Below are positions 20,415 through 30,403 of a stretch of DNA of 64,000 nucleotides, in pieces. The notes under the pieces are model-generated. The model saw only the letters and a list, made by a program, of their open reading frames with translations, was not told where the DNA came from and searched no databases. Each line of letters opens with the position of its first letter. Position 1 is the stretch's first letter. The DNA is from Flectonema sp. DT1601 (Eukaryota; Euglenozoa; Diplonemea; Diplonemida; Diplonemidae): positions 1,576,945 to 1,640,944 of the forward strand of contig OZ025786.1 of the NCBI GenBank assembly GCA_964019425.1. The letters run 5' to 3'. The position numbers and the translations under genes are program-made.

Positions 20415-22622
20415 ATGGTAAATAATGATTCAGCATACGACAGCCACGAAGAGTTCTTTGGTGAGGATGCCGCTCTTGTTAATGAAGCAACAGTTGAAAA
20501 GGAACCACCATCAGCGATTCATATGAGACAAAGAGATTTTCACTTGTTGATTGCAAAGAATAAGAAATCAGCTGTGTGGGTTTTTATTGTGTCAGCAGTA
20601 TGTCTAGGATGTGCTCTTGGAGAAGTTGGTTACGATACCAGTGACACACCTGAAGACGCTCCCGTGAATCCTCCTTGGGGGATGGTTCCTGCAACTGATG
20701 AATCAACAGTCTTCACTTGGCAGTCTTGGTTTAGTATTTGGGTGACAATGATTTCACTCATGTTTATGATAAACGGAATTCCACCTGAACTGACTCTTTT
20801 ACTCGCAACTCTAATCTTTCGTTTATTTGGAATCATTACTGATAAAGAAGCCTGGAGTGGATTCGAAAGCACTTCCGTCCTCTCAATCGGAGTCCTCTTC
20901 ATCGTCGCTAAAGCACTAGAGAATTCTGGGACCATTCAACTTGCTGTTAAGTATGTTTTGGGTAAACCAAAAAACTCAGTTCTTGCGACGCTTCAATTGT
21001 GTATTCCCGTCGCTATAGTCAGTGCTTTTATAAACGACACTCCTGTAGTGGTGATGATGCTTCCTATTGTTGAGAAGTGGGCTCAAGAGATTGGGATTCC
21101 AAAACAAAAACTTCTCATGCCTCTTTCCTTTTCAGCTCTTCTAGGCGGGATGTGTACCCTCATCGGGACCAGTACTAATTTAGTACTGAAGGGATTGGTT
21201 GATAAAGATGATAGTCAGGACTTTACTCTTGATTTCTTTTCTATGACTGCAGTCGGTGCTCCAAACGCCTTAATTTGTGTTTTGTACTTAGCATTTGGTG
21301 GGCATTATCTCCTCCCAGATGGTCCAAACGACGGTTCTGTAGATGAATCTCAAGAGGATGACTCTGACCGATCAGGAGGTCGTTATTATATTCAATATTT
21401 CAAAGTTGGAGCTGAAAATGAAGGTAAGACTCCCATGAATCTTGGAGTCACGTTGGAACCGGGTGCTACACTTGTTGACATTAAAACAGATTCATCACTC
21501 TTACCACATGAACTGTCTCTTGATGAAAGGGTTTTAAAAAGAGATGATATCTTAGTTTTTTCAACAACAGTAAAAGGACTGTTAGCACTCAGAACAAAGA
21601 TCGAACGTTCTGGTGGAAGCGCGGAACCAGTCAGTCCGCAATATTCAAAACTGGGATCAAGACGTCGTCATCGAAAGCTATACGAGGTCATTGTAGACAA
21701 CTCATGTCCTCTTATTGGAAGTTCCGTTATTGAAGCCGATTCATTAAAGCATTACGAAGCAGCAATCTTCGCGTTCAGACCAAGATCACGAGGAAATGGT
21801 AAACGAGTAACGCTTCAACCAAATTCCGATTCCACAACTGTAACCGTACAAGAACACGACCATACAGCAGAGCTTGACATTGAAATAGGAGATGCACTAC
21901 TTCTCGAGGGATATGGTGATTTTAAAAAGAAATGGGAAGACTCTAATCACTTTATGTTGGTTAATTCGATTGAAAATTCCCAACCAACTAGAAACGAACT
22001 CAGCAAAGATAAATATCGAAAATACTTTGCTGGATTGGTCTTGATCACAATGGTTTCCCTCGTCGCCAGCAAGGCTTTAAAGATTTTCGATGCTTCGATT
22101 TTAGCTGCTTTCGCTCTCGTGGCTATGCAATGCATTACTGTGTCGGAGGGATTCGCAACAATCAAAGGTCGTATTATTTTAGCCATCCTTGCATGTTATG
22201 GACTTGGCAAAGCGCTTGAAAACACCCACGTCACTGCTGCTGTCGCAAACGGTGCGACTGACGTTGGTAAACATTTTTACAGTTTTATGGGTGACTTTAT
22301 GGGATCAGTGGGAGTCTTATTTAGCGTTTTCGTTGTGTGTTCAGCAATGTCGTGTATTGTTTCTAATCAGGCAACTGTTATTTTATTGTATCCGATTGTA
22401 AAAGATATGACTGGGTTGGAGGGGACAACCATTCAAAGGTTTGTCGTCATTTTAATTATGGGTGCCTCGTCTTCGTTTATGACTCCTTTTGGATACCAAA
22501 CTAACTTAATGGTTTGGGCACCTGGTAGATACTCATTTTTTGATTATACCAAATTCGGTGCCCCCTTGACTCTTATTGTCGGTCTTTCTTCAGCTTTTTT
22601 CACGAGAATTCTTATTTCTTAG
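20415..22622 (+). CDS. SLC13/DASS-type transporter with central RCK (TrkA-C)-like domains
   Basis: The start is the first ATG, 15 nt after the acceptor TTTATATTTTCAG; the upstream in-frame ATG precedes the acceptor. About 735 residues. The N-terminal 45 residues are cytosolic. There are about twelve hydrophobic segments in two halves, each with a DASS-like signature: 'AFINDTPVVVMMLPIVEKW' and 'LLGGMCTLIGTSTNLVL' in the first, 'VSNQATVILLYPIVKDM' and 'FMTPFGYQTNLMVW' in the second. Between them (about 315-515) sit two soluble regulatory modules with the RCK_C pattern ('LGVTLEPGATLVDI..ERVLKRDDILVF' and 'GDALLLEGYGDF'). This layout is that of SAC1/SLT-type sulfate or anion transporters of algae and bacteria. 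The substrate is inferred to be sulfate or another anion, Na+ or H+ coupled. Confidence 0.88.
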   Translation: MVNNDSAYDSHEEFFGEDAALVNEATVEKEPPSAIHMRQRDFHLLIAKNKKSAVWVFIVSAVCLGCALGEVGYDTSDTPEDAPVNPPWGMVPATDESTVFTWQSWFSIWVTMISLMFMINGIPPELTLLLATLIFRLFGIITDKEAWSGFESTSVLSIGVLFIVAKALENSGTIQLAVKYVLGKPKNSVLATLQLCIPVAIVSAFINDTPVVVMMLPIVEKWAQEIGIPKQKLLMPLSFSALLGGMCTLIGTSTNLVLKGLVDKDDSQDFTLDFFSMTAVGAPNALICVLYLAFGGHYLLPDGPNDGSVDESQEDDSDRSGGRYYIQYFKVGAENEGKTPMNLGVTLEPGATLVDIKTDSSLLPHELSLDERVLKRDDILVFSTTVKGLLALRTKIERSGGSAEPVSPQYSKLGSRRRHRKLYEVIVDNSCPLIGSSVIEADSLKHYEAAIFAFRPRSRGNGKRVTLQPNSDSTTVTVQEHDHTAELDIEIGDALLLEGYGDFKKKWEDSNHFMLVNSIENSQPTRNELSKDKYRKYFAGLVLITMVSLVASKALKIFDASILAAFALVAMQCITVSEGFATIKGRIILAILACYGLGKALENTHVTAAVANGATDVGKHFYSFMGDFMGSVGVLFSVFVVCSAMSCIVSNQATVILLYPIVKDMTGLEGTTIQRFVVILIMGASSSFMTPFGYQTNLMVWAPGRYSFFDYTKFGAPLTLIVGLSSAFFTRILIS

Positions 22623-24405
22623 GGGAATTCTTTTTTTTTTTTTTCTTTTGTAAAATTATTTTGTGCGTGTTGGGGAGAGCGTTTCGTGTTTTAACACGTC
22701 GCCTCTCTTTCTATGTCCGGGTGAAACGCTCTTATCGTTTTCAACGTGTGTATCTTACCGTTTTGTTGTGCATTCTTTCCTCCGTTTTGACTCTTTTTTT
22801 TTTTTTTTTAGTTTTAATGTTTTTCTTTTTTCGCACACATCAACATTTGTCGGTTTTCCCCTCCCCTTATAATGATTCATGTCTAATTTGTTGCGTGTTA
22901 ATCCTTGATTTATTTATCTAAGTCCCCCCCTTTTTTTTTCTTTAGTCAGCTATTTGCCATTTGCAAATCTTCTTTCCTGCTGGCAGATTCAAGTCGGGTT
23001 CTCCTGACTTGTCCGTGACACCCTTATATAAAATTAGTTCGTTGTTGTTTACTGAACTTTTTTTGATACACACAACCTTCGCATGGTGAGGGTTATTTGT
23101 TGCTGGTTTTCAAGTTCCCCTCGCGTAAGTAAAACTTGAGGAAGAAAATTTTGTGATATTTCGATTTTTTTGCGTGTCTCTTTACTTTTACTTGTTAACA
23201 AGTCTTTGTAATAATCCTAAGAAGAGGATGATCAAAAAAAAAAAAAAAAAAAAAAACTTGGAACGAAAATTGTAAAAAGAATTGGTTTTTATCTTAAAAC
23301 TATACAGAAAATAGTAAATATAACAACTGTGATTTTTTGTTTGTGCACGAAACCGTGAACCGACTTAAACTGATAAAGCTAAAGGAAGTTTACGAGTGCT
23401 GCCAACATTCTTTTTCGTTCTTACAATACTTGTTAAATGCAAAAAAAAAAAGAAAAATTAATCTATCATTCTGCAAAGTTATTTTTTTTTTCTTCTTTTT
23501 CTTCTTTTTTGTCCCTTTTCTCTCTCCGTATTGCGTACTCTTGTTGTCACTTTTGAGATGAAATACCTGATTAGAGCGACTCAGATTTATGTTCTGGGAT
23601 GGAAAAACTTTTCATCTACTACACCGCGTCCTGCACAAAAAAACTTATCAAAACTTTTCGATGAGTTATAATAGAATAGAGCGAAAGATTTGTTGCTGTT
23701 TGTCAGACTGTGCGTGATCCATCTCTGCTGTGACGTTTTTTTTTTTCTTTTTTTTCCCACATTTCTGTTTGTTTCTTCCCAGGGCTCTCTCTCTCTCTCA
23801 TTTAACGTAACCGCCGTCTGATGTATTATTTAATTTTTTGCGAATCTTTTGCAACTTTTTTTTTTTTTTTTTTTGAGACAAGCTTTTTCTCTTGTTTCTT
23901 TGTTGAGAGTAAATTGTGTAAAAACAGCGGCCTACAACGTTAATCTCATTCCACTGCTAAAGTGATCAACCGGAAGAGGGGGGGAACGGGGTTTTTTTTC
24001 GTCAAAAAACGAATGACGTTTGCTCGTTATTTTCGGTAAATAAGAATCTTGTCTTTTTTGTAAGACCTTCTTTTTTCTGACAATGAAAAAAAAAAAACAA
24101 AAAACATATTAGCAATAAGAAAGATACGAAAAGTACTCTTAAAATGTAAGGTACTGATAGCTGAATCTTGCCTTTTTTTTAACCCAATCCCTTTTTCTGA
24201 CGTTTATTCATTTTTTTTAATTCGTGTTTGCTGTATCTTCAGTTAATGATTGGAGAAGTTTAAGGGAACATGTGCAGAGATCTTCACATAAAAATCAAAA
24301 AAAAAAGAAAAGAAAAAGGTGATAAATTCAATTTTGGTGTTTTTCAATAATTTAATTTAAACAACATAAAAAAAAAAAGGAAAGTAAACAAGAAAAAAAT
24401 AAAAT
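22623..24405. other. 1.8 kb spacer with repeat R3
   Basis: No gene is supported. It carries one copy of dispersed repeat R3 (22868-22930), C-runs after it, a 22-nt A run near 23234 and a T run near 23855. Translations here are F/S-rich products of T tracts. Confidence 0.6.
22868..22930 (+). repeat. Dispersed repeat R3, copy 1
   Basis: This about 60-bp stretch containing TCTAATTTGTTGCGTGTTAA and ending in a C run recurs at 26116-26176 in the same orientation with about three differences. Each copy sits in the spacer downstream of a gene. Confidence 0.8.
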
Positions 24406-25613
24406 ATGTCGAAAAAAACTCTTGCGAGGCAACTAAGATGTTGGTCTATGGGAATGGAGAGTGAAATCGTAAGTGGGAGATCAACAACAAATTGGAGACC
24501 TCGTAAAGATGCCGAACGCGATGGTAAAGTTTCAAAAACTAGTAAAATCGATGAAGCGACTGTTGGACTATTCGGGAATGACCCTAGAGGTGCTTGGGTT
24601 AAACCACCTAAAGTAGCAACACACACTGGAAAGTTAGATTCAGAGAGAAAGACTCTATGGGAAGAAGCTCTCTACACCCAACAGCCTAACCTTATGAACG
24701 ACTCAACTCATATTTTAGCTGAAGGTATCCCTGAAGCTGTTGGAGGACCTGACCCGATGGAACATAACAAACAAGACCCTTACGTCAACTCTCGTTTTAT
24801 TGGAATGTATCCATCGAGCATGAGTGAGGTTTGTGTACTTTTTTTTTCCTTACGTTTTTATTTTACAAAACCACCAAAAAAAAAAAAAAAAAAAAACAGA
24901 ATCCTGGACAATACTGGAAACATATTAACTCACAAACGCTGTACTCGCACATGCTGTTTGAGCAATCAAAGAGTGCTGAGACTGACCGTTATGGAGGAGA
25001 GTTTGGTTTGCCGAAGGATGATTTCCAAACTCAAAATGGAGTTCTTCCACTGCTCTCTGCTGAAAAGTTTAGAAACTTAAAGTACCAAATTCACGAACCT
25101 ATCGTGAGAGAGCTTAATGCTATCACTGACGGTGGAAAAGTAAGCCTCTTGGACATTTTGAGACTCACCTTAGATGAGAAGAAACTGTCTATCGCATCTG
25201 CGCATTCTGCTTGGTGTACTTTTTGGGGTTCAATATACCCGAGAGGAGGTGTCTTAAGACCTGAATTTAACGAAATTATAGAACGCGATTTTGAAAGTGT
25301 CTCTGGTCTAGAAGCGGCATTTACTACTCAAGGAACTGCTTTGTATTCTAATGGAGGAGGAACTGTTTGGTTAGTATTGAATGAAGCAACTGATAAGATG
25401 GAAGTAATTTCAATTTTATCAGGACCAAAACACCCTTATCATATGAATTATAAAATTATTGCTGCGATGATCATCACCGAAGATACAGTTAAAGGATTCG
25501 ACTCATCGTCTGAGTATATCGATAGGTTTCTCAGTGTTTTTGACTACGACTATGCCTATGCATCATACTGTGAAGCGAAGGGTATTATGAAGCCAAGTTC
25601 ACTTGTTTTCTAG
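24406..25613 (+). CDS. Iron/manganese-SOD-like mitochondrial ribosomal protein (mS42/mS43-like), one intron
   Basis: Exons are 24406-24828 and 24900-25613 (378 residues). The basic N-terminus (MSKKTLARQLRCW) suits mitochondrial import. After about 140 lineage-specific residues, exon 2 encodes an Fe/Mn superoxide dismutase-like fold: 'IASAHSAWCTFWGSI' aligns with the SOD 'VWNHTFYWNS' block, 'LYSNGGGTVWLVL' with 'GSGWVWLV', and 'FDYDYAYASYCEA' with 'DVWEHAYYLQY'. The metal-binding His residues of the second and last blocks are absent, so it is unlikely to be an active SOD. This matches the known use of dead SOD folds as mitoribosomal small-subunit proteins mS42/mS43. Exact identity is uncertain. 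Confidence 0.75.
24829..24899 (+). other. cis-intron in SOD-like gene
   Basis: 71-nt phase-0 intron. The donor is GTTTGTGTAC, followed by a T-rich stretch, CAAAACCACC, a long A run and ACAG. Splicing joins '..SSMSE' to 'NPGQYWKH..'. Unspliced, the frame is lost. Confidence 0.85.
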
Positions 25614-26115
25614 AGTTGAAAGTAGTGTTCAATATTATGTTCCGGTTTTTGATCTCCTTATTTTTGTAACGTGTGTCGGTTCTATTTTCTGAAACACGTA
25701 AAAAAAAGTGTTTTTCGGTAACAATATTATTTTTTAGTGTGTTTTTTTTTTTTTTTTTTTTTTTTGTAATTTTTTTATTCGACGTTCCAAAGCGTTTTTT
25801 TTCACCAACTTCCCCTTTTTTTTTCCCTTTCCCCTCAAAGTGTGTTTCGATTTTTATGGTTCTCTTTTCTTCTCGCTTCTATGCTTAACTTCAGTGCACA
25901 ACCACGAAGGGTTCCTTCCCTTGTTTCTTAAGAAAAGATGCCGAAGAGAGTTTACACTAATAAAACAACTAATAAATAAATATTTTTATTTTTCCAGTTG
26001 GATATCCTAAACACAAATATGTACGCTCTATAAATGTCTCACATCGAAAATAAAACCAACTCTCGTTTATTCCCCCCCCCCCTAAAGCATGCGATTTTGT
26101 GTGGACAGAATCCAG

Positions 26116-26176
26116 TTATAATGACTCATGTCTAATTTGTTGCGTGTTAACCTTGATTTATTTATCCAAGTCCCCC
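26116..26176 (+). repeat. Dispersed repeat R3, copy 2
   Basis: Direct copy of 22868-22930 (shared core CTAATTTGTTGCGTGTTAA and TTGATTTATTTAT), running straight into the 54-bp tandem array. Confidence 0.8.
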
Positions 26177-26308
26177 CTCGTGCAGTATTCTTCCCAGGTA
26201 AATCTTTTCGTATCGTATCAAAGGTCCCCCCTCGTGCAGTATTCTTCCCAGATAAATCTTTTCGTATCGTATCAAAGGTCCCCCCTTATTTATCCAAGTC
26301 CCCCCTTG
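26171..26308 (+). repeat. 54-bp tandem repeat, about 2.5 copies
   Basis: Units 26171-26224 and 26225-26278 differ by one base. Both start TCCCCCCTCGTGCAG and end ATCGTATCAAAGG. A third partial unit follows and re-uses the TTATTTATCCAAGTCCCCCC end of R3, which suggests R3 and the tandem unit are parts of one element. Confidence 0.85.
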
Positions 26309-26394
26309 TTGCTCTCATGCTCAGCAGACTTGTTTCCTAAAATAACATTTTTAATTATGTTTTTAATTACGTCTCAAAACACTCAGTCAATGAC

Positions 26395-27162
26395 ATGAGA
26401 TCTGGTAGAATAGCTCGAAATGTGAAGTTGCCTTTTTGGTTGAAATGTAGTGGACTCGTAGCTACTGTAGTGGGAACAGGTGTTTGGTATGTTAAACAAT
26501 GTGGTTTACAATTTGATTGGAATGGAGGAATGTGGAGTGAAATAACAGCATGGGAAAAGAGTGGACAATATGTTTATGTCATTCCGATGGTTCACATTGG
26601 AGAAAAGAGGTTCTATGATGACGTTGTCGATGTCTGTAAGGGAAGTATTGTTTTATTAGAAGGGATTGACATGACACCATTACCTGCTCCAATTAGAGTT
26701 GTTGTTCGATTGATTAATCAAATCATACTCATAGTTGGAATCATAGTAGTTGGTTCATTTATTGATATCAGTAGTTTCATTCGTAGGGTTGATCCAACAC
26801 CGAGGAAGTCTGTTGTTTGTCAAGAAGACTTTTTCACACCATCGGTTTGTTGTAATTCATTTCCGATTATGTCAGATGTTCATACTACTTCAACAGCAAG
26901 TCTTATCGCAGGTCGAAATGATTATTTGATGAAGGTATTCGATACCATTCCTCGTCAGCAGTTCTTTCCAATATCAATTCCTTGGGGTGCTGCTCACACT
27001 CCAGGAATATCATCGTCCCTTAGTGAGAGGGGATACTCTCCTGTGGGGGTGAGATATATCAGAATCGGATCGATTTCAGAACTTATTTCACACTTATTTC
27101 GAATGACTCAATCAAGGTTAGAAAACCGTAACGTGATTCCTATGCGGGTTACGATGTGTTGA
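26395..27162 (+). CDS. TraB/GumN-like membrane protein
   Basis: 255 residues. The ATG at 26395 follows ACACTCAG by 6 nt. N-terminal hydrophobic helix about 18-33 (CSGLVATVVGTGVWYV). 'VYVIPMVHIGEKRFYDDVV' and 'IVLLEGIDM' match the two conserved N-terminal blocks of TraB/GumN/Tiki-type proteins (a GxxHxG-like His followed by an LxEG Glu). 'FFPISIPWGAAHTPGISSSL' matches the C-terminal 'PxGAxHxPG' block of the bacterial and organellar branch. A second hydrophobic stretch lies near 105-123. Some family members are metalloproteases; plant and protist members sit in mitochondrial outer membranes. The conserved His and Glu are present, but activity is not shown. Confidence 0.7.
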   Translation: MRSGRIARNVKLPFWLKCSGLVATVVGTGVWYVKQCGLQFDWNGGMWSEITAWEKSGQYVYVIPMVHIGEKRFYDDVVDVCKGSIVLLEGIDMTPLPAPIRVVVRLINQIILIVGIIVVGSFIDISSFIRRVDPTPRKSVVCQEDFFTPSVCCNSFPIMSDVHTTSTASLIAGRNDYLMKVFDTIPRQQFFPISIPWGAAHTPGISSSLSERGYSPVGVRYIRIGSISELISHLFRMTQSRLENRNVIPMRVTMC

Positions 27163-27165
27163 TTT

Positions 27166-27196
<31 letters not shown>

Positions 27197-27351
27197 CAAT
27201 TGGGAGGTTTCTTGCCTGCTTTCCATTTATAAAAAAAAAAAAAAATAATATAGAATAAAATCATTTGATACTACTACTTGGTAAAGAAGATTAAAATTAT
27301 TATTTTTTTTATTCTTTTATAGAACAGAGCAATTTTCATCCAACGGCAATC

Positions 27352-27477
27352 ATGTCTACCGACAACAATTATACTAACAGCGCCAAACCATATGCAAGTG
27401 ATTCTTTTAACCTCATTGTACTTCACCCCTCAGGAATTAGTACAAAGCAGAGCAACCAATCATGTCAACGGAATTAG
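27352..27477 (+). other. Upstream ORF overlapping the PARP-NadR start
   Basis: A 41-codon ORF starts at an ATG 30 nt after the acceptor TTCTTTTATAG (ends 27322). It overlaps the main ATG at 27462 in another frame. A second acceptor, TTCACCCCTCAG, ends at 27433 between the two ATGs. If the first acceptor is used the short ORF comes first; if the second is used the main ATG is first. The two leaders are also alike (CAGAGCAA..CAATCATGTC). Confidence 0.45.
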
Positions 27478-29711
27478 TCTCTGCGATGACTAACACTGTT
27501 CGCAGATGTCTCGAAAATGGCAAACCTGGTCCAACAAAAATAATACTAAATAACTTACTGTATGAAAGATGCAGTGCTAGCGGTACCAGAGGAAAACAAT
27601 ACGCAAAAGTGATAAAAAAAATAGCTGAAGAACTGCAACAGGGAGTAGATGAAGGCATAAAAGGAAATGATAAAAGTAATATAAAATTCGTATTGAAGTT
27701 AATTGAAGGTATAACACAAGATAGGAGATCACTCCTTCCTCATAAAGACTTCATTCTTCGTACAATACAGCCTTCAATAGACAGTGAACACAATATAACC
27801 TCACCAGAGACTACCGACTGCACACTACCTCCGAATCTTTTATCGAATCGATTTGGTTATGAACGCTGCAGGGGAGATGAGTTTCAGGTACATGCATTAT
27901 CTAAGGACAACGACGATGAAGAATACACGAAGATTAAAAACTTCGTAGAAGAGAGTAATGTGCACAATTTAGCTCTTCAAGTTGTTGCGATCGAGAAAGT
28001 GTTCAATCCTGAGTTGGAGAAGGATTATCAAAAGCTTAAATTATCACTCAACGATCCAGATCCATCAGCTGTTGAATATTCATTTCACGGAACAAATGTT
28101 ACAAACATTGAAAGTATTGCAAAGTATGGATTTCATCCACCGACACATCCATCTCTGTTATACGGAATGGGAATTTATTTTGCATCAAACAGCAGTAAAT
28201 GCGTTTGGTTCGTCGAGCCATGGGACATCGATGCCCTTCAAAATATTACTGAGCCATACACTTGGCCAGGAGTTCCTCAGCAGCTGGTCGTTGCTGAACT
28301 CGCAGTTGGTAATTACAAAGAAGTTTGTTTTTATTTTTTATTTTTTTTATTTATTATTTATTACTTCACTCATCCTATGTTAAAATTATAAAAAAAAAAA
28401 AACACACAATTACACAATTAGGTTCAGTCTCCCACACCTGATGAAACACAAGAATCACTTTTAAAAGAAGGCTACGACTCAATAAAAGCCATCGCTAATT
28501 CACAACATAAAAAAGGATGTCGATACGAAGAATGGGTAGTCTACAACCCAAAACAGGCATTCCCTCGTTATATTGTTCATTATCGAAAAACACACATGCC
28601 TCTTGATTCAAAGGATCCTACTTTTGACGTTTCAACCAATAAATGGATTGAAACAACAAAAACAAAAATTCGCAGTAAAAAAACTAACGAAGTCGGATTG
28701 GTGATTGGAAAATTCATGCCGATTCATGAGGGACACGTCAGTCTAATTGAAACAGCGAAGAGTGAAAGTGAAAAAGTTGTTATAATAGTTTGCGACAACG
28801 GAGACAAAAACATCATAACTGGAAGGAAGAGGGTCAGATTAATTAAAGAACTATTCCCATCAAATAGAATACAAATCGTCCTCAGATTAGACATGACAGA
28901 ATACAATTTACCATCTGAATGCGTCACTGAAGATGAATGGAAAAGATGGTCATCGAAGTTAATAAATATTTGTGAAGATCAAGGATTTGGAGCACCGAAT
29001 TGTATATTCGGTGGAGAACAGTACGTTTCAACTTTATCAAAACACATGAACATATCTTCTCATGTAGTTGAAAGAAATGATCCAAAGCAGACTACCGTCG
29101 TCAGCGCAACTGAGGTTAGAGAATCTCCAATTACTTCGTTTGAAAAGATTCCACAATCAGTAAAAAGAGACATGGCAAAAAGGGTTGTATTATTTGGATC
29201 AGAATCCGTGGGAAAGACGACCATGGCTAAACAACTTGCGAATAAATATAACTGCTGTTGGGTTCCTGAGGGAGCTCGTAGAATTCTCGGTGATGTACAA
29301 GTGACGAATATTTCACAAATGGAGTTCATTGCTGCTGAACAGCTGCGAAGCGAAGATCACATCTGCGCTTACAACAACTCACCAATTGTGTTCTGTGATA
29401 CCGACTTAGTAGTCACAACTGTCTATGCTGATTACTACTTTCCTAATGAGTGTCCTGATTGGATTCGTCATGCTGCTGAACAACGACAGTATTCACTTTA
29501 TTTATTCTTATCTTGTGAGGTTCCCTGGGTATCAGATCCACTCAGAGATCTTTCAGGTTCATTACGATTGGAGATGGAAACTAAATTCAAATCAGCATTA
29601 ACAACCAAAACAAATATAAATCCAACTCGTGTTGTTTACATTACTGGTTCTGATTGGGAAGGCAGATTCAATCAGGCAGTAGTCGCAATTGATGACCTGC
29701 TAAGCTCTTAA
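27462..29711 (+). CDS. PARP ADP-ribosyltransferase fused to NadR-like NMN adenylyltransferase / ribosylnicotinamide kinase
   Basis: Exons are 27462-28322 and 28422-29711 (716 residues). Residues 1-150 are unrecognised. The PARP catalytic domain spans about 155-342: 'YSFHGTN' (His209), 'GMGIYFAS' (Tyr239), and 'YEEWVVYNP' with Glu324 at the PARP1 Glu988 position, so a full H-Y-E triad is present. The intron splits this domain. After a linker, about 377-530 is the nucleotidyltransferase half of NadR: 'GKFMPIHEGH' (HxGH, His389/His392) and 'ITGRKRVRLI'. About 540-715 is the ribosylnicotinamide kinase half, with the P-loop 'GSESVGKT' (546-553) and 'WVPEGARRIL'. PARP uses NAD+ and releases nicotinamide. 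The NadR halves make NMN from nicotinamide riboside and NAD+ from NMN. A joint role in supplying NAD+ to ADP-ribosylation is inferred. No AG lies in the about 35 nt before the ATG at 28596, which argues against two separate messages. Confidence 0.88.
28323..28421 (+). other. cis-intron inside the PARP domain
   Basis: 99-nt phase-0 intron, donor GTTTGTTTTT, T-rich, then an A run, CACACAATTAG acceptor. The downstream exon restores the PARP C-terminal strands, including the catalytic Glu, and is in frame with the NadR part (the ATG at 28596 is codon 59 of exon 2). Confidence 0.85.
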
Positions 29712-30403
29712 TATTCATATCTTTTCTACGTCACTAACAATAGTGAGTGTCTTATTTCCTATCCTGAGACACGCTATTTTGCATTCCTTCCTAACTGATT
29801 ATTTCGCGATTTTTTTTTTCTCGAACACGATTTTTTTTAAACGAAATCTCTCACAAAGTACAACTACACCTATTATTTTTTTTGTTAGCAGGTCACAGAA
29901 GGGGATATTTGTGTAGAAGACCTTGGTATTGGTAACGTCAGACCTTGACATGGAAATAATTCAAACAGGTCGAGGGGGGGATATTTACACCCAGCTCCCA
30001 AATAAGAAAACGAAAAAAAGAAAAAAAAAATGTCTTTTGGAGAACTATTTAACCCGGATAATCTTATTAATACTTCAGAGAAGGATAAACTTACGAATTC
30101 TGAAGTTTTGAGCCGTATGTTTGTTTTTGTTTGTGTTGTGTTTTACTTTTGAGGAATGTGTGCGTGATTGTTACCAGCGAATCACCTCAAAACAGTAAAT
30201 TCACGTGCTGGAAGCTTTTTATTGTCTCTAAAACAGACAAAGAACATCTTGTCAGCAGGTATTAAGAAGCTTAACCAAGATAACTAAAAATATATATATT
30301 CATCTAGTTTGGTTGTTGCGGATTAGATTGGGGGGTTGTTTTGTATATTATTTAAATTATACATTATAAACACAGGAGGAAGGGAGAAGATAAACAGAAA
30401 AAA
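29712..30403. other. Intergenic spacer
   Basis: No gene supported. Short A/T runs, G-run GGGGGGG near 29976. The acceptor ATTATAAACACAG (ends 30375) and a purine-rich leader precede the next ATG. Confidence 0.5.

Larger units (their letters stand above)
25614..26394. other. Spacer with R3 repeat and 54-bp tandem duplication
   Basis: Contains a 22-nt T run near 25744, a C10 run near 26073, R3 copy 2 (26116-26176) and the 54-bp tandem repeat. The acceptor CAAAACACTCAG precedes the next ATG by a few bases. No gene seen. Confidence 0.6.
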
